Shown here piece after piece: positions 7,239-17,310 of a stretch of DNA of 38,517 nucleotides. This stretch comes from Sphingomonadaceae bacterium (GTDB taxonomy: Bacteria; Pseudomonadota; Alphaproteobacteria; Sphingomonadales; Sphingomonadaceae), in the NCBI GenBank assembly GCA_947453945.1, contig CANGJB010000025.1, positions 1-38,517 of the forward strand, written 5' to 3'. Numbering within the stretch: the stretch's first letter is position 1; each line of letters begins with the position of its first letter. Both the position numbers and the translations under genes were made by a program. The notes under the pieces were generated by a model that worked only from the letters and a program-made list of their open reading frames with translations, did not search any database and had not been told where the DNA came from.

Positions 7239-8629
7239 GCGCGCTGCGCGAACAGGGCTCGGCGCCGAATACGCCGGGCGGCATTATCCGGGCCCGCACA
7301 GACGGCGCCGACCAGCTTGTTGCAGCGGATGAGCCGCTCGCCGGTCTGCAGGTCCGTAATGGCGGAGCGTTGCCCGGTCCGGTTGCTGTCCCCGCGCTCC
7401 TCAGCCTGGTGCGCCGAGTTCGCCGTACCGGCCAGCCCGCCGCGCGCACGATCCTCACGGTAGACGAAGGGCGCACGGTTACCGCCCGGGCGCAGGTAAC
7501 CCCCGACGGCGATGGCACCGCGATCGAACTCAGCCAATGGCGCCGCTCGGATGAGACGGCCCCTGAGCCCCCCGTGCCCGAAGCGCTGCTGCATCATCTT
7601 GCCGAGGCCGAAATCCTGCTCGACGAAGCGCAGCGAGTGATTTCAGCCGAAGTCCGCGCGCCCGATCTCGCTCATTTCGCCGCTGCGCTGGAGGAAGGCC
7701 GAGGGCAATACTGGACCGATCTGGTGAAGATCGAACGGGTGAGCCATCTCATGACCGCGCGCAAAGGGCCGCTGCACTGGCGCCTGCTCGATGACGCGCC
7801 GTTTTCGGTCGAAGGCTCGCCGCGCAGCTGGCGCGCCCGGCTGGTGCCGCGCGTGCAGGGCGGGTTTTCGCTGCTGGCGATCCCTGCCTCGATCGATGCC
7901 CTGCCGATGAACTCCGAGCCGCAGGCCGAGGAAAGCAGCAGCCCCGGCTGGAACCGCCTTCTTGGGCGCGATCTGGCGCCCGCGCTGCGCCAGCCGATCA
8001 CCCGCATCATCGCCAATGCGGAAACCATCCGCACGCGCCTCGCCGGGCCGCTGGCTGATGAATATGCTGGCTACGCGCAAGACATCGCCGAGGCCGGACG
8101 CCATCTGATGAGCCTGATCGAGGATCTGGCGGATCTTGAAGCGGTCGAGGCGCCCGGCTTTGCGCCGGCGCCCGATCACATCGATCTGGCCGATTGTGCG
8201 CGGCGTGCAGCCGGCATCCTGTCGGTGCGCGCGCAGGAACGCAGCATCACTTTGCGCACCCCGGAGTCCGGCGCGCGCGTGCCCGCAATCGGCGAGTTTC
8301 GGCGCGTGCTGCAAGTGCTGCTCAATCTTGTAACCAACGCTATCCGCTACAGCCCGGAAGGTTCAGTCGTGACGCTGGAAACCGGCGAAAACGCGCAAGG
8401 CGCCTGGATTGCCGTCAAGGACGAGGGGCAGGGGCTCACCGCCGAGCAGGCGATCCGCGTATTCGACAAGTTCGAGCGCCTCGGCCGCAGCGGGGATGGC
8501 GGTACGGGGCTAGGGCTCTACATCTCGCGCCACCTTGCCCGGGCGATGGGCGGCGATCTGGTGGTGACGAGCGCGCCGGGCGAAGGCGCGCGCTTCCTGC
8601 TCAGCCTGCGGGCGGACCGCGGCGCCTGA
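7235..8629 (+). CDS. Histidine-kinase-like protein with Pro in place of the phospho-acceptor His
   Basis: 464 residues, no clear TM helix, so probably cytoplasmic. The C-terminal HATPase domain is complete: N box NLVTNA (Asn364, Asn368), G1 DEGQG (396-400), F-box-like FDKFERL, and GTGLGL (423-428). The preceding dimerisation helix DLAPALRQPITRI aligns with the usual SHELRTPLTAI, but Pro249 falls where the phosphorylated His should be. The N-terminal 200 residues are PAS-like in character (VRNGGALPGP, and a second segment near 175-215). An ATP-binding kinase without its own acceptor His could act as a scaffold, phosphatase or allosteric partner, as DivL (Tyr in place of His) does in Caulobacter. 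Overlaps the 6285 gene by 4 bases. Confidence 0.85.
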   Translation: MSALREQGSAPNTPGGIIRARTDGADQLVAADEPLAGLQVRNGGALPGPVAVPALLSLVRRVRRTGQPAARTILTVDEGRTVTARAQVTPDGDGTAIELSQWRRSDETAPEPPVPEALLHHLAEAEILLDEAQRVISAEVRAPDLAHFAAALEEGRGQYWTDLVKIERVSHLMTARKGPLHWRLLDDAPFSVEGSPRSWRARLVPRVQGGFSLLAIPASIDALPMNSEPQAEESSSPGWNRLLGRDLAPALRQPITRIIANAETIRTRLAGPLADEYAGYAQDIAEAGRHLMSLIEDLADLEAVEAPGFAPAPDHIDLADCARRAAGILSVRAQERSITLRTPESGARVPAIGEFRRVLQVLLNLVTNAIRYSPEGSVVTLETGENAQGAWIAVKDEGQGLTAEQAIRVFDKFERLGRSGDGGTGLGLYISRHLARAMGGDLVVTSAPGEGARFLLSLRADRGA

Positions 8630-8658
8630 GGTTTATCCCTGAAGCTTAACGGCGCCGC
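8619..8658. terminator. Possible bidirectional terminator hairpin between convergent genes
   Basis: GCGGCGCC at 8619-8626 pairs with GGCGCCGC at 8651-8658, with a 24-base loop spanning the 16-base gap between the convergent stops at 8629 and 8646. There is no U-tract on either side, so it is a weak call. Confidence 0.3.
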
Positions 8659-8837
8659 TGCGCCAGCATGAGCAGCCCGGCACCAGCAAGTGCCAGCACA
8701 CTGCCCCACATGATCCACACTTTCTGTGCCAGCATGAAGCTGGATGCCGGCCACATGATGAGGCCGGCCCCCTGGCCCATCCAGAGCAGGCCCATCAGCA
8801 GGGCGGCGATACCGAATACGCGCAGGATCAAGGTCAT
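8646..8837 (-). CDS. Small two-helix membrane protein
   Basis: 63 residues with two hydrophobic helices (about 5-27 and 36-58) and a basic C-terminus QRRR, so probably an inner-membrane hairpin protein. A GAAGGAA ribosome-binding sequence lies about 8 bases upstream of the ATG, which supports a real gene. It begins 34 bases downstream of gltA on the same strand and may be read from its transcript. I do not recognise a family with an assigned function. Confidence 0.65.
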   Translation of the reverse strand: MTLILRVFGIAALLMGLLWMGQGAGLIMWPASSFMLAQKVWIMWGSVLALAGAGLLMLAQRRR

Positions 8838-8871
8838 GCTTTCGTTCCTTCGTCTCGCCGCCCCTCAAGGG

Positions 8872-10158
8872 TCAGCGTTGGCTTACAGGCACGTAGTCGC
8901 GCTGCACCGGCCCGGTGTAGAGCTGGCGCGGACGGCCGATCTTCTGGCCGGGATCGCTGATCATTTCGTTCCATTGCGCCACCCAGCCCACGGTGCGGGC
9001 GAGAGCGAAGAGCGCGGTGAACATCGTGGTGGGGAAGCCGATCGCCGAAAGGATGATGCCCGAATAGAAGTCGACGTTCGGGAAGAGCTTCTTCTCGATG
9101 AAGTAGGGATCGGAAAGCGCCAGCTCTTCCAGCCGCAGCGCTGTCTCGAACAGCGGATCGGTCACTTTCAGGGAATCGAACACTTCGCGCACCGTCTTCT
9201 GCATCACCGTCGCGCGCGGATCGTAGTTCTTGTAGACGCGGTGGCCGAAGCCCATCAGGCGGAACGGATCGTTCTTGTCCTTGGCGCGTGCGATGTAGTG
9301 CGGGATGCGGTCGGGCGTGCCGATTTCCTTGAGCATGTTGAGCGCGGCTTCGTTCGCGCCGCCATGCGCCGGGCCCCACAGGCAGGCGATGCCCGCCGCG
9401 ATGCACGCGAAGGGATTGGCGCCCGAAGAACCGGCCAGACGCACGGTCGAGGTCGAGGCGTTCTGTTCGTGATCGGCGTGGAGGATGAAGATCCGGTCCA
9501 GCGCGCGCTCGACCACCGGGTTCACCTCGTATTCCTCGGCCGGCACGGCAAAGGTCATGCGCAGGAAGTTGCCGGTGTAGGACAGGTCATTGCGCGGATA
9601 GACGAAGGGTTGGCCGACCGAGTACTTGTAGGCCATCGCCGCGATGGTGGGCATCTTGGCGATCAGGCGGTGCGCGCTGATCTTGCGCTGTTCCGGGTCC
9701 GCAATGTCAGTCGAATCGTGGTAGAACGCCGAAAGCGCGCCGACCACGCCGCACATGATCGCCATCGGGTGCGCGTCGCGGCGGAAACCGCGGTAGAACA
9801 CCGAAAGCTGTTCGTGGACCATGGTGTGGCGGGTGATCGTGCGGCTGAACTGGGCCAGTTCGTCGGCGGAGGGCAGCTCGCCGTTGAGCAGCAGGTAGCT
9901 CACTTCCATGAAGCTCGAATGTTCGGCCAGCTGGCCGATGGGATAGCCGCGGTGAAGCAGCACGCCCTCATCACCATCGATGTAGGTCAGCGCGCTGTCG
10001 CAGCTGGCCGTGCTTGTGAAGCCGGGATCGTAAGTGAACTTGCCGGTCTCGGCATAGAGCTTGCGGATATCGATAACGTCGGGACCGATCGAGCCGCTCC
10101 TGATCGGCATGTTCGTGGTCTTGCTGCCATCGTTCAAGGTCGCCTGGTTGTCGCTCAC
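8872..10158 (-). CDS. gltA: Citrate synthase (type II)
   Basis: 428 residues. It condenses acetyl-CoA and oxaloacetate to citrate, the entry step of the TCA cycle. The catalytic residues are readable: His265 in [10 protein letters not shown], His306 in GFGHRVYK and Asp363 in PNVDFYSG. The N-terminal domain (about 1-60) before the helical core is typical of the hexameric, NADH-sensitive Gram-negative form. The start is GTG at 10158; a strong AGGAGGGT sequence at 10164-10171 lies 5 bases upstream and decides it. The gene follows gltX on the same strand with an 81-base gap. Confidence 0.97.
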   Translation of the reverse strand: MSDNQATLNDGSKTTNMPIRSGSIGPDVIDIRKLYAETGKFTYDPGFTSTASCDSALTYIDGDEGVLLHRGYPIGQLAEHSSFMEVSYLLLNGELPSADELAQFSRTITRHTMVHEQLSVFYRGFRRDAHPMAIMCGVVGALSAFYHDSTDIADPEQRKISAHRLIAKMPTIAAMAYKYSVGQPFVYPRNDLSYTGNFLRMTFAVPAEEYEVNPVVERALDRIFILHADHEQNASTSTVRLAGSSGANPFACIAAGIACLWGPAHGGANEAALNMLKEIGTPDRIPHYIARAKDKNDPFRLMGFGHRVYKNYDPRATVMQKTVREVFDSLKVTDPLFETALRLEELALSDPYFIEKKLFPNVDFYSGIILSAIGFPTTMFTALFALARTVGWVAQWNEMISDPGQKIGRPRQLYTGPVQRDYVPVSQR

Positions 10159-10214
10159 GCTCTACCCTCCTGTTAGCACATCATAATGCGGCTCGAAGCC
10201 GGCTGATTTGGGTT

Positions 10215-10229
10215 CGGGCCTAGGGCCCG
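10215..10229 (-). terminator. GC hairpin downstream of gltX, no U-tract
   Basis: CGGGCC at 10215-10220 and GGCCCG at 10224-10229 form a perfect 6-bp stem with a 3-base loop just after the gltX stop and 57 bases before the gltA start. Without a U-run it may be a pause or processing site rather than a terminator. Confidence 0.3.
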
Positions 10230-10239
10230 CAAAGTTAGT

Positions 10240-11724
10240 TCAAGTGACCGCTTGGGCCTGCTCTGCGATCCGGGCGAGCGACTCGTCTCGGCCCAGCAGT
10301 ACAAGTACGTCGAAAATGCCCGGTGAGGTAGTAGTGCCGGTCAGCGCGGCGCGCAGCGGCTGCGCCAGCTTGCCGAGCCCGAGCCCGCGCTCCTCCGCCA
10401 TGGTCTTGAGCGCGGCCTCCAGCGGGGCGGCGGCCCATTCTTCGCCGGCCAGCTTTTCGGCTATCGCACCGAGCAGCGCGCGCGCTTCCTCCGTCAGCAA
10501 GCCGGCGGCTTTCTCGTCCAGCGCCAGCGGACGCTGCGCAAAGAGGAACCGTGCGCCTGATGCCAGCTCGCCCAGATCGGCCGCGCGCACCTTCAGCACC
10601 GGCATGGCGGTGGTGAGCAGCGCGAGCCCCGCTGCATCAAGGCCATCGATGCGCGGTGCGATCAGCGCGGCGAGGCGGGCATCGTCCGCCTCGCGGATGT
10701 AGTGCCCATTGAAATTCTGGAGTTTCTTGAGATCGAAGCGCGCCGCACCCTTGCCGACATCGCCAATCTCGAACCATTCCACGGCCTGCTCGCGGCTGAT
10801 GATTTCGTCATCGCCGTGCCCCCAGCCGAGGCGCAGCAGGTAGTTGAACACGGCTTCGGGCAGCAGGCCCAGCTCGTCGCGGTAGGCATCGACACCCAGC
10901 GCGCCGTGGCGCTTGGAAAGCTTCGCGCCGTCCGCACCGTGGATCAGCGGGATATGGGCATAGGCAGGATCTTCCCAGCCAGATCCTTCGACCGCCTGCA
11001 TCGCGTGGATCACCACCAGCTGGCGGAAAGCGTTGTTAATATGGTCATCGCCGCGGATCACGTGAGTTACACCCATGTCGTGATCATCGACTACCACGGC
11101 CAGCATATAAGTCGGTGTGCCGTCGCTCCGCAGGATCACGTAATCATCGATCTCCACGTTCTGGACCGTGATCGGACCCTGTACGAGATCGTCAATCGTT
11201 GTCGCACCCTCGCGCGGGGCCTTGATCCGCACCACCCACGGCTGGCCTTCGGGCCAGGTCGCGGGATCGGCCTCGCGCCATTCGCTTTCGATGCGGAAAG
11301 GGCGGCGCTCGGCCTGCGCGGCAGTGCGGCGGGCAGCAAGCTCTTCCTGCGTCAGATAGCAGCGATAGGCGTGGCCGGATTCGACCAGCTTGTGAGCCAC
11401 TTCGGCGTGGCGGTCCGACCGTGCGAACTGGAACACCGGTTCCTCGTCGCCGCCAAGGCCGAGCCAGTTCAACCCGTCGAAGATCGCCTCGATCGCCGGC
11501 TCAGTCGAGCGGGCGCGGTCGGTATCTTCGATGCGCAGAAGGTATGTGCCGCCGTGGTGGCGCGCGAAAAGCCAGTTGAACAGCGCGGTGCGCGCGCCGC
11601 CGATGTGGAGGTAGCCGGTGGGCGAGGGGGCAAACCGCGTGACCACGCCCTTGCGCCCCATGACAGATGCCGCAGCAGCTCCCGCGCCTGATCCTGCAGA
11701 AACGGTGTCACTGGCGCTTGCCAT
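10240..11724 (-). CDS. gltX: Glutamyl-tRNA synthetase
   Basis: 494 residues from the chosen start. It charges tRNA-Glu with glutamate (and tRNA-Gln in non-discriminating species, for later amidation). Class I motifs are visible: the HIGH-type LHIGG within [14 protein letters not shown] close to the N-terminus, and the KMSKS-type KLSKR before HGALGV. The rest shows the usual helical anticodon-binding C-terminal half. The ATG at 11724 (MASASDTV) gives a short N-terminal tail and has AGGAAGG 12 bases upstream; the ATG at 11661 ([10 protein letters not shown]) has no ribosome site, but would still give a complete enzyme of 473 residues. The gene is divergent from comEC with at most a few dozen bases between starts. 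Confidence 0.95.
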   Translation of the reverse strand: MASASDTVSAGSGAGAAAASVMGRKGVVTRFAPSPTGYLHIGGARTALFNWLFARHHGGTYLLRIEDTDRARSTEPAIEAIFDGLNWLGLGGDEEPVFQFARSDRHAEVAHKLVESGHAYRCYLTQEELAARRTAAQAERRPFRIESEWREADPATWPEGQPWVVRIKAPREGATTIDDLVQGPITVQNVEIDDYVILRSDGTPTYMLAVVVDDHDMGVTHVIRGDDHINNAFRQLVVIHAMQAVEGSGWEDPAYAHIPLIHGADGAKLSKRHGALGVDAYRDELGLLPEAVFNYLLRLGWGHGDDEIISREQAVEWFEIGDVGKGAARFDLKKLQNFNGHYIREADDARLAALIAPRIDGLDAAGLALLTTAMPVLKVRAADLGELASGARFLFAQRPLALDEKAAGLLTEEARALLGAIAEKLAGEEWAAAPLEAALKTMAEERGLGLGKLAQPLRAALTGTTTSPGIFDVLVLLGRDESLARIAEQAQAVT

Positions 11725-11752
11725 CTGGGGCGCTATCCTTCCTAAACTGGTC

Positions 11753-13993
11753 ATGCCGCCAACCTTGGCCCAACCTCTTGGTGAACCTTCGGCGCAGCGG
11801 TCACGCCTCTGGGACAAACTCGCCGCCTTGTCCAGCATGCACCGCACCATCGAAGCGTTCCTTGGCAGCCGGCCGTTCGAGCGCGGACCATGGCTTGCAG
11901 TGGGCTTCGGCGTTGGAATCGCTTGCTGGGCAGTGCTGCCCGGGCCTTGGCATTGGGCGGGCTTTCTCGCATTGTGCGGTGCGGCAGCGGCGGGCGGGCT
12001 GCTGATCGATGCCGAGGGTGATCTGGGCCATGTGCGCGCTGCGCTCATCGGCATGGCGCTGATGCTGGCGGCGGGGTGCATTTCCATCTGGGCCAAGTCC
12101 GCATTGGTGGGCGAACCGGGGATCGCCCGGCCGGAAGTCGTGTGGCTGCAGGGCCGGGTGCAAGATCGGCAGGTCGAAGGCGCACGCGACCGGGTGCGCC
12201 TGCTGATCCGGGCGCAAGTGGAAGGCCATGCCGAACCGCTGCAGGTGCGGATCAACCTGCCCGATGCGGGCGATCTGCCCGGCCTTGTGGAAGGGGCCGA
12301 CGTGCGGCTGCGGGCGCGCCTCATGCCGCCGGCTCCGCCCATGTTGCCAGGTTCCTATAATTTTGCCCGCACAGCCTGGTTCCAGGGCCTTGCCGCGACT
12401 GGCAATGTGATCGGCCCCGTCACCATTATCGCACCGGCCAAGGAGGGCTGGTCGCTCCGCCAATGGCAGCAGCGCCTTGCCGATCATGTCCGCGCGCAGC
12501 TCTCGGGCTCTCCCGGCACGATCGCGGCAGCCTTTGCCAGCGGAGACCGCGGCGCGATTGCCGAAACCGACGAGGAGGCGATGCGCGATGCCGGCCTCAC
12601 GCACTTGCTTTCGATCAGCGGCCTGCATGTGAGCGCGGTGATCGCGGGGGCCTATTTCCTCACGATCCGCTTGCTCGCATTGTTCCCCTTCATTGCGCTG
12701 CGCGTGCGCCTGCCGCTACTCGCCGCCGGAATGGGGGCAGGCGTGGGTGTGTTCTACACGGTGCTGACCGGCGCCGAAGTGCCGACGGTGCGTTCGGTGT
12801 CAGGCTCGCTGCTGGTGCTGGCCGCGCTGGCATTGGGGCGCGATCCGCTCTCGCTGCGATTGCTTGCCACGGCTGCGCTGTTTGTCATGCTGCTCTGGCC
12901 CGAATCCGTGATCGGGCCGAGCTTCCAGATGAGCTTTGCTTCGGTGATCGCGATTGTTGCCTTCAGCACGGCGGTGCCGGCCAAGGCGTTTCTTTCGCAC
13001 AGCCATGAAGGGCGGGTGACGCGACTGGGGCGGCACCTGGCGATGCTGCTGGCCACCGGCCTTGTGATCGAGCTTTCGCTCATGCCGATCAGCCTGTTCC
13101 ATTTCCACCGCGCCGGGATTTACGGCGCGGCGGCCAATGTCATCGCCATTCCGCTGACCACGGTGCTCACCATGCCGCTGATTGCGCTGGGGCTGGCGCT
13201 CGATCTTGTCGGGCTGGGCGCGCCGGCGTGGTGGGCTGTAGGCAAGTCGCTCGAATTGCTGCTGTGGCTGGCGCATATCGTTGCCGCCCAGCCCGGCGCT
13301 GTGACGATGATGCCGGGCATGAGCGCGGGCACGTTCGCGCTGTTTGTCGCCGGGCTGCTGTGGCTGGCGCTGTGGAGCGGGCGGGTGCGGCCCTGGGGTT
13401 TTGTGCCCATCGCGCTGGGCATGATCGCGCTGTTACTGACCCGCACGCCGGACGTGCTGGTTTCGGGCGACGGGCACCATGTCGGCATAACGGGCGAGGG
13501 GCCGGACTTGCTGGTGCTGCGGGCGGTGCGGGAGGAGAGCTATACGCGCACCGCGCTGCTGGAGAATGCAGGCATGACCGGGGACGCAGTGGCGCTGGAT
13601 GAATGGAAGGGGGCGCGCTGCAATCCGGATTTCTGCACGATTTCGCTGGTGCGCGGTGGGCGGCGATTTGATCTGCTGATGGCGCGGGGACGCGATCTGG
13701 TGCCTATCCCCGTGCTTGCCGCTGCCTGCGCGCGCGCCGATATCGTGGTGGCGGACCGGCGCCTGCCCGCGGCCTGCAAGCCGCGCTTGCTCAAAGCGGA
13801 TCGCGCGCTGCTTCGGCAGACTGGCGGGCTTGCGATTGATCTTGTTACCGGCAGGGTGCGGACCGTGGCGGAGACACAGGGGGAGCACGGCTGGTTCCGC
13901 CGCCCGCCACCCTATCAGCCGCGCCCCTATCAGCCGCGCCTGCGCGGGCCGGCTCCGGCTGCTACTGGAGAGCCGGAGCCAGCTAGCACTTAG
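11753..13993 (+). CDS. comEC: ComEC/Rec2 family DNA-uptake channel protein
   Basis: 746 residues from the ATG at 11753; a later ATG at 11837 ([15 protein letters not shown]) is also possible and neither has a clear ribosome site. Hydrophobic helices near the N-terminus, a DUF4131-like soluble segment, then the competence domain with its signature [16 protein letters not shown] and many further TM helices. The C-terminal segment contains a beta-lactamase-like remnant region ([20 protein letters not shown]). Known members form the inner-membrane channel for single-stranded DNA during transformation. The 3' end has a 15-bp tandem duplication (13910-13939) adding a Pro/Tyr-rich tail. Its stop overlaps the convergent lexA stop by three bases. 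Confidence 0.88.
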   Translation: MPPTLAQPLGEPSAQRSRLWDKLAALSSMHRTIEAFLGSRPFERGPWLAVGFGVGIACWAVLPGPWHWAGFLALCGAAAAGGLLIDAEGDLGHVRAALIGMALMLAAGCISIWAKSALVGEPGIARPEVVWLQGRVQDRQVEGARDRVRLLIRAQVEGHAEPLQVRINLPDAGDLPGLVEGADVRLRARLMPPAPPMLPGSYNFARTAWFQGLAATGNVIGPVTIIAPAKEGWSLRQWQQRLADHVRAQLSGSPGTIAAAFASGDRGAIAETDEEAMRDAGLTHLLSISGLHVSAVIAGAYFLTIRLLALFPFIALRVRLPLLAAGMGAGVGVFYTVLTGAEVPTVRSVSGSLLVLAALALGRDPLSLRLLATAALFVMLLWPESVIGPSFQMSFASVIAIVAFSTAVPAKAFLSHSHEGRVTRLGRHLAMLLATGLVIELSLMPISLFHFHRAGIYGAAANVIAIPLTTVLTMPLIALGLALDLVGLGAPAWWAVGKSLELLLWLAHIVAAQPGAVTMMPGMSAGTFALFVAGLLWLALWSGRVRPWGFVPIALGMIALLLTRTPDVLVSGDGHHVGITGEGPDLLVLRAVREESYTRTALLENAGMTGDAVALDEWKGARCNPDFCTISLVRGGRRFDLLMARGRDLVPIPVLAAACARADIVVADRRLPAACKPRLLKADRALLRQTGGLAIDLVTGRVRTVAETQGEHGWFRRPPPYQPRPYQPRLRGPAPAATGEPEPAST
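13910..13939 (+). repeat. 15-bp tandem duplication inside comEC
   Basis: CCCTATCAGCCGCGC occurs twice in direct succession (13910-13924 and 13925-13939), in frame, encoding the repeated PYQPR near the C-terminus of ComEC. Confidence 0.85.
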
Positions 13994-14682
13994 TGATAGC
14001 GGCGCAGAAGACCTGCCAGCTTGCCCTGAACCTGCACTTCATGCGGCTGATAGAACTGCGGATCATAGGCAGCGTTGGCGGGATCCAGGCGGACCATGCC
14101 GCGTTCACGGCGGAGGTACTTGAGCGTCGCTTCTTCGCCGCGCACCAGCGCGACCACGATCTCACCATCCCGCGCGCTGTCGGTGCGGCGCACCAGCGCA
14201 TAATCGCCATCGAAAATGCCGGCATCGACCATCGAGTCGCCGGATACTTCGAGCGCATAGTGCTCACCCGAGCCGAGCAGCGCGGCGGGGACGGGGAGCA
14301 TTGAGGTGCCTTCCAGCGCTTCGATCGGAACGCCCGCGGCGATGCGGCCGTGGAGCGGGATCTCGATCACATCATTCGCGGGCTGGCGCGCCGGTGCCGG
14401 GCTGCGCAGCGGCGCGAGGGTCGAGGCCGTGCTGGCCGTGGCGCGCTGCGCCGCCTTGGCGCCGACCGCATCGCTTTCGCGGATGACTTCAAGCGCGCGT
14501 GCGCGGTTGGGCAGGCGGCGGATGAAGCCGCGTTCTTCCAAAGCGGAAATCAGCCGGTGCACGCCAGACTTCGATTTGAGATCGAGCGCTTCCTTCATTT
14601 CCTCGAACGAAGGGGAGATGCCGGAATCTTCAAGACGGGTCTGAATGAAGGTCAGCAGTTCATGCTGCTTGCGCGTAAGCAT
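13990..14682 (-). CDS. lexA: LexA repressor, SOS regulator
   Basis: 230 residues. The N-terminal winged helix is typical ([14 protein letters not shown], then [22 protein letters not shown] with the recognition helix). A longer-than-usual Ala/Pro linker (about 75-110) joins it to the autoprotease domain: cleavage site Ala-Gly in [10 protein letters not shown], nucleophile Ser in SGDSMVDAG, and general-base Lys in EATLKYL. RecA-stimulated self-cleavage relieves repression of DNA repair genes; dnaE2 at the left edge is a probable target. A GTTC-N7-GTTC operator lies 22 bases upstream of the start, so the gene is autoregulated. It is the last gene of the leftward run after moeA, with a 79-base gap and its own promoter. 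Confidence 0.97.
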   Translation of the reverse strand: MLTRKQHELLTFIQTRLEDSGISPSFEEMKEALDLKSKSGVHRLISALEERGFIRRLPNRARALEVIRESDAVGAKAAQRATASTASTLAPLRSPAPARQPANDVIEIPLHGRIAAGVPIEALEGTSMLPVPAALLGSGEHYALEVSGDSMVDAGIFDGDYALVRRTDSARDGEIVVALVRGEEATLKYLRRERGMVRLDPANAAYDPQFYQPHEVQVQGKLAGLLRRYH

Positions 14683-14704
14683 TCTAGCGCACTCCCCAAG
14701 TGGT

Positions 14705-14719
14705 GAACGAATGCGGAAC
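14705..14719 (-). promoter_or_regulatory. LexA operator (SOS box)
   Basis: Exact GTTC-N7-GTTC on the minus strand (GAAC at 14705-14708 and 14716-14719 on the plus strand), the alphaproteobacterial LexA consensus, centred about 30 bases upstream of the lexA ATG. Confidence 0.88.
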
Positions 14720-14761
14720 GAATAAGCAACAGAATTTCACCCGTCAAGCATTTCCGCGCGT

Positions 14762-15976
14762 TTACAGCAGGTATACCGGAACAGACTGACCCGCCGGGGT
14801 CTCAGGCGCATGGGCCGGGCGCACCACCAGCGCGTTGGCGCGGGCGAGTGAGGAGAGCGCACCGGAATCCTGCAGGCCATCAAGCGAGACGGTGCCGCCA
14901 TCCCACACCGCGCGCAGGAATTCCATGCGGCCTCCGCCTGCTGGCATCGCCTCGCGCAGCACGGCGGGAATCGGGCGCGGCATTGGCTCGCCCGCGCCCA
15001 GCGCGGCGCGGATCAGGGGGAGGAGGAACAGGAAGCCGGTGACGAATGCGGCGGCGGGATTGCCCGGCAGGCCGAGGATCACTTGGGCGCCCCGGCGCGC
15101 GACGAGCAGCGGCTTGCCCGGCTTGATCGCGACGCGCCAGAAGGCGAGGTCCGCGCCGAGTTCGGCAAGCGCCGGGCGAACAAGATCGTGATCGCCGACC
15201 GATGCGCCGCCGCTGGTGACGATCACATCAGCATCGCGGGCAGCATCGAAGGCGGCCATCAGCGCTTCCAGCCGGTCTGGCACCGGGCCGATGCGCGTGA
15301 TCCGCACGGCGGGCTGGCTGGCGAGCGCGGCGAGCATCGCGCTGTTGCTGGCGGGAAGCTGGTGCACGGCAAGTGCAGCGCCGGGGGCGGCGAGTTCATC
15401 ACCGCCATCGATCACCGCGAGTTCGAGCGGGCGGTGGACCGGCAGCTGGGCGTGGCCGGCGGTGAGGGCGAGCGCAATCTGTGCAGCGCCGATGCGCGTG
15501 CCTGCGGGCATGAGGGCATCGCCGCTGCGGAAATCCATGCCTGCGCGGCGGATATGGCGGTGCGGGGGCGCTGGCGGGGTGCCGGTGAGGGTGAGCGCAT
15601 CGCCATCGCGCGCAGCGTCTTCCTGAATGAGCACCATGTCCGCGCCGTGGGGCACAAGCGCGCCGGTGCTGATACGCGCGGCCTCTCCGGCGCCGACGGT
15701 GCCGGCAAAGGGGCGGCCGGCAGCACTTTCACCGATCACGCGCCACGGTCCGGGCAGATCGGCGGCGCGCATGGCATAGCCGTCCATCGCGGAAACATCA
15801 GCTGCGGGCTGGGTACGCAGTGCGGCGAGCGGCTCTGCCAGATGGAAGCCGAGGCAATCGGCGGCGGCGCGGTGCTCGGAGGGCAGCACGGGGGCGATTC
15901 CCATCAGGCGGCGCTGCGCTTCCTCCAGCGGCAGAGGCGGATTGGGGCGGGCAGGTTCGGCCGTGGTCCCGGTCAC
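14762..15976 (-). CDS. moeA: Molybdopterin molybdotransferase MoeA
   Basis: 404 residues. It inserts molybdate into adenylylated molybdopterin to give molybdenum cofactor. Family signatures are present: [10 protein letters not shown] near residue 55, [11 protein letters not shown] with the MPT-binding loop, KPGKPLL and [10 protein letters not shown] in the central domain, and a C-terminal barrel ending VPVYLL. The frame extends upstream to 16219, but the GTG at 15976 overlaps the moaC stop (GTGA) and gives the normal length, so it is chosen. Translational coupling with moaC fits the shared pathway. Confidence 0.93.
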   Translation of the reverse strand: MTGTTAEPARPNPPLPLEEAQRRLMGIAPVLPSEHRAAADCLGFHLAEPLAALRTQPAADVSAMDGYAMRAADLPGPWRVIGESAAGRPFAGTVGAGEAARISTGALVPHGADMVLIQEDAARDGDALTLTGTPPAPPHRHIRRAGMDFRSGDALMPAGTRIGAAQIALALTAGHAQLPVHRPLELAVIDGGDELAAPGAALAVHQLPASNSAMLAALASQPAVRITRIGPVPDRLEALMAAFDAARDADVIVTSGGASVGDHDLVRPALAELGADLAFWRVAIKPGKPLLVARRGAQVILGLPGNPAAAFVTGFLFLLPLIRAALGAGEPMPRPIPAVLREAMPAGGGRMEFLRAVWDGGTVSLDGLQDSGALSSLARANALVVRPAHAPETPAGQSVPVYLL

Positions 15977-16443
15977 GGCGCGCGCCAATCGCCCGATTTG
16001 CCGCCGCGCTTTTCGATGAGGCGGATGCTGCCCATCACCATCGCCTTGTCGATGGCCTTGGCCATATCGTAGACCGTGAGCAGCGCGACCGAGACGGCGG
16101 TAAGTGCTTCCATTTCCACGCCGGTGCGCCCGGTGAGCGAGGCAGTGGCGCGCGCCTCCACCCCATCTTCCACGAAGGCGAATTCGACGCTGACCGCATC
16201 GAGCGCGAGGGGGTGGCACAGCGGGATCAGCTCTGCCGTGCGCTTGGCGGCCATGATCCCGGCGATGCGCGCCACGGCGAGGACATCGCCCTTGGGCGTG
16301 GTGCCATCACGCAGCGCGGCGAGCGTGGCAGGGGCCATGCTGATCCGGCCGAGTGCAATGGCGACGCGCTGCGTTTCGGCCTTGCCGCCAACATCGACCA
16401 TGCGCGCACGGCCCTGGGCATCGAGATGGGTGAGTTCGCTCAT
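15973..16443 (-). CDS. moaC: Cyclic pyranopterin monophosphate synthase MoaC
   Basis: 156 residues. It converts the MoaA product into cyclic pyranopterin monophosphate, the first steps of molybdenum cofactor synthesis. Visible family features: [12 protein letters not shown] near the N-terminus, [19 protein letters not shown] with the conserved Lys, LIPLCHPL with the conserved Cys-His, [17 protein letters not shown] and the C-terminal AIDKAMVMG...[11 protein letters not shown]. The ATG at 16443 ([10 protein letters not shown]) is preferred over a TTG at 16458. A 174-base gap separates it from the racemase gene; that gap holds a 9-bp tandem repeat. Confidence 0.95.
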   Translation of the reverse strand: MSELTHLDAQGRARMVDVGGKAETQRVAIALGRISMAPATLAALRDGTTPKGDVLAVARIAGIMAAKRTAELIPLCHPLALDAVSVEFAFVEDGVEARATASLTGRTGVEMEALTAVSVALLTVYDMAKAIDKAMVMGSIRLIEKRGGKSGDWRAP

Positions 16444-16460
16444 GCGCGGAAAGTCCAACA

Positions 16461-16478
16461 GGTTGACACGGTTGACAC
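16461..16478 (+). repeat. Tandem GGTTGACAC repeat upstream of moaC
   Basis: GGTTGACAC is repeated exactly (16461-16469, 16470-16478), giving two TTGACA hexamers nine bases apart on the plus strand, 18 bases upstream of the moaC ATG. Read on the minus strand it is TGTCAACC twice. It could be an operator pair or a replication slip. The remainder of the 16444-16617 gap shows no gene I can support. Confidence 0.6.
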
Positions 16479-16617
16479 GGTCCTGAGCGAAAACTCGGGA
16501 GAGAGCCCGGCTAGGCGGCCAAGCGGCTCACGAATGAGGGAAAAGCGCAGTTTCATGGGGTTGTGATGCCACAAGGCCGGGCTGTAGGACAGATGGCAAT
16601 GCTGATAGCGTGCGGGC

Positions 16618-17310
16618 TCAGGCAAGCGCCAGCACGACGGCGGCTTCGGCATGAAGGCGCGTCGTGTCGAAGAGCGGGACCGGGCTGTCGTCCGGACCGA
16701 TCAGCAGCATGATCTCCGTGCAGCCGAGGATGATGGCGGTGGCGCCGCGTGCGGCGAGGCGGGCGATCACGGCGCGATAAGCGTCGCGCGAGGCGGGTTC
16801 GATGCGGCCTGCGACCAGTTCCTCGTAGATGACGCGGTGGACCTCGGCGCGGTCATCGTCGCCGGGGATCAGGACTTCGAGGCCGTGCTGCTCTTCAAGG
16901 CGCGCGCGGTAGAAAGCCTGTTCCATGGTGAAGGCAGTGCCGAGGAGGCCGACCCTGGTGTGGCCATCCGCTTTCAGCGCGTGTGCCGTGGGATCGATGA
17001 TGTGGAGAATGGGCAGGGCGCTCGCCGTGGCGATGGCGGGAGCGCATTTGTGCATGGTGTTGGTGCAGATGATAAGCGCTTCGGCGCCTGCGGCTTCAAG
17101 GCGGCGGGCGGCATCGACCATCAGGGCGTCCAGCGCGGGCCAATCGCCTGCGGCCTGCAGGGCTGCCACTTCGGCGAAGTTGAAGGACCAGAGCACGAGC
17201 TGCGCCGAAGCCGTGGAGCCGAGCTGCGCGCGCACGCCCTGATTGATCATGCGGTAGTATTCGGCCGAGCTTTCCCAGCTCATCCCGCCGATCAGGCCCA
17301 AAGTTCTCAT
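16618..17310 (-). CDS. Aspartate/glutamate racemase family protein
   Basis: 230 residues. The fold's two catalytic Cys are visible: ICTNTMHKC (about residue 80) and LGCTEI (about 193), together with the N-terminal LGLIGGMSWESS that marks the aspartate racemase/YgeA group. Such enzymes interconvert L- and D-amino acids without cofactor; Asp, Glu or broad-specificity activity cannot be separated here. The ATG at 17310 overlaps the upstream stop as ATGA, which argues for it over the ATG three codons earlier. Its place between trpC and moaC is unexpected for a trp run and may reflect transcription convenience only. Confidence 0.9.
   Translation of the reverse strand: MRTLGLIGGMSWESSAEYYRMINQGVRAQLGSTASAQLVLWSFNFAEVAALQAAGDWPALDALMVDAARRLEAAGAEALIICTNTMHKCAPAIATASALPILHIIDPTAHALKADGHTRVGLLGTAFTMEQAFYRARLEEQHGLEVLIPGDDDRAEVHRVIYEELVAGRIEPASRDAYRAVIARLAARGATAIILGCTEIMLLIGPDDSPVPLFDTTRLHAEAAVVLALA

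Noticed and set aside
8668..10176. 502-residue plus-strand frame opposite gltA
   Set aside because: Antisense shadow; no family features, while gltA has all catalytic residues.
11725..12342. N-terminal extension of gltX
   Set aside because: It would overlap comEC and adds a Ser/Pro-rich sequence foreign to glutamyl-tRNA synthetases.
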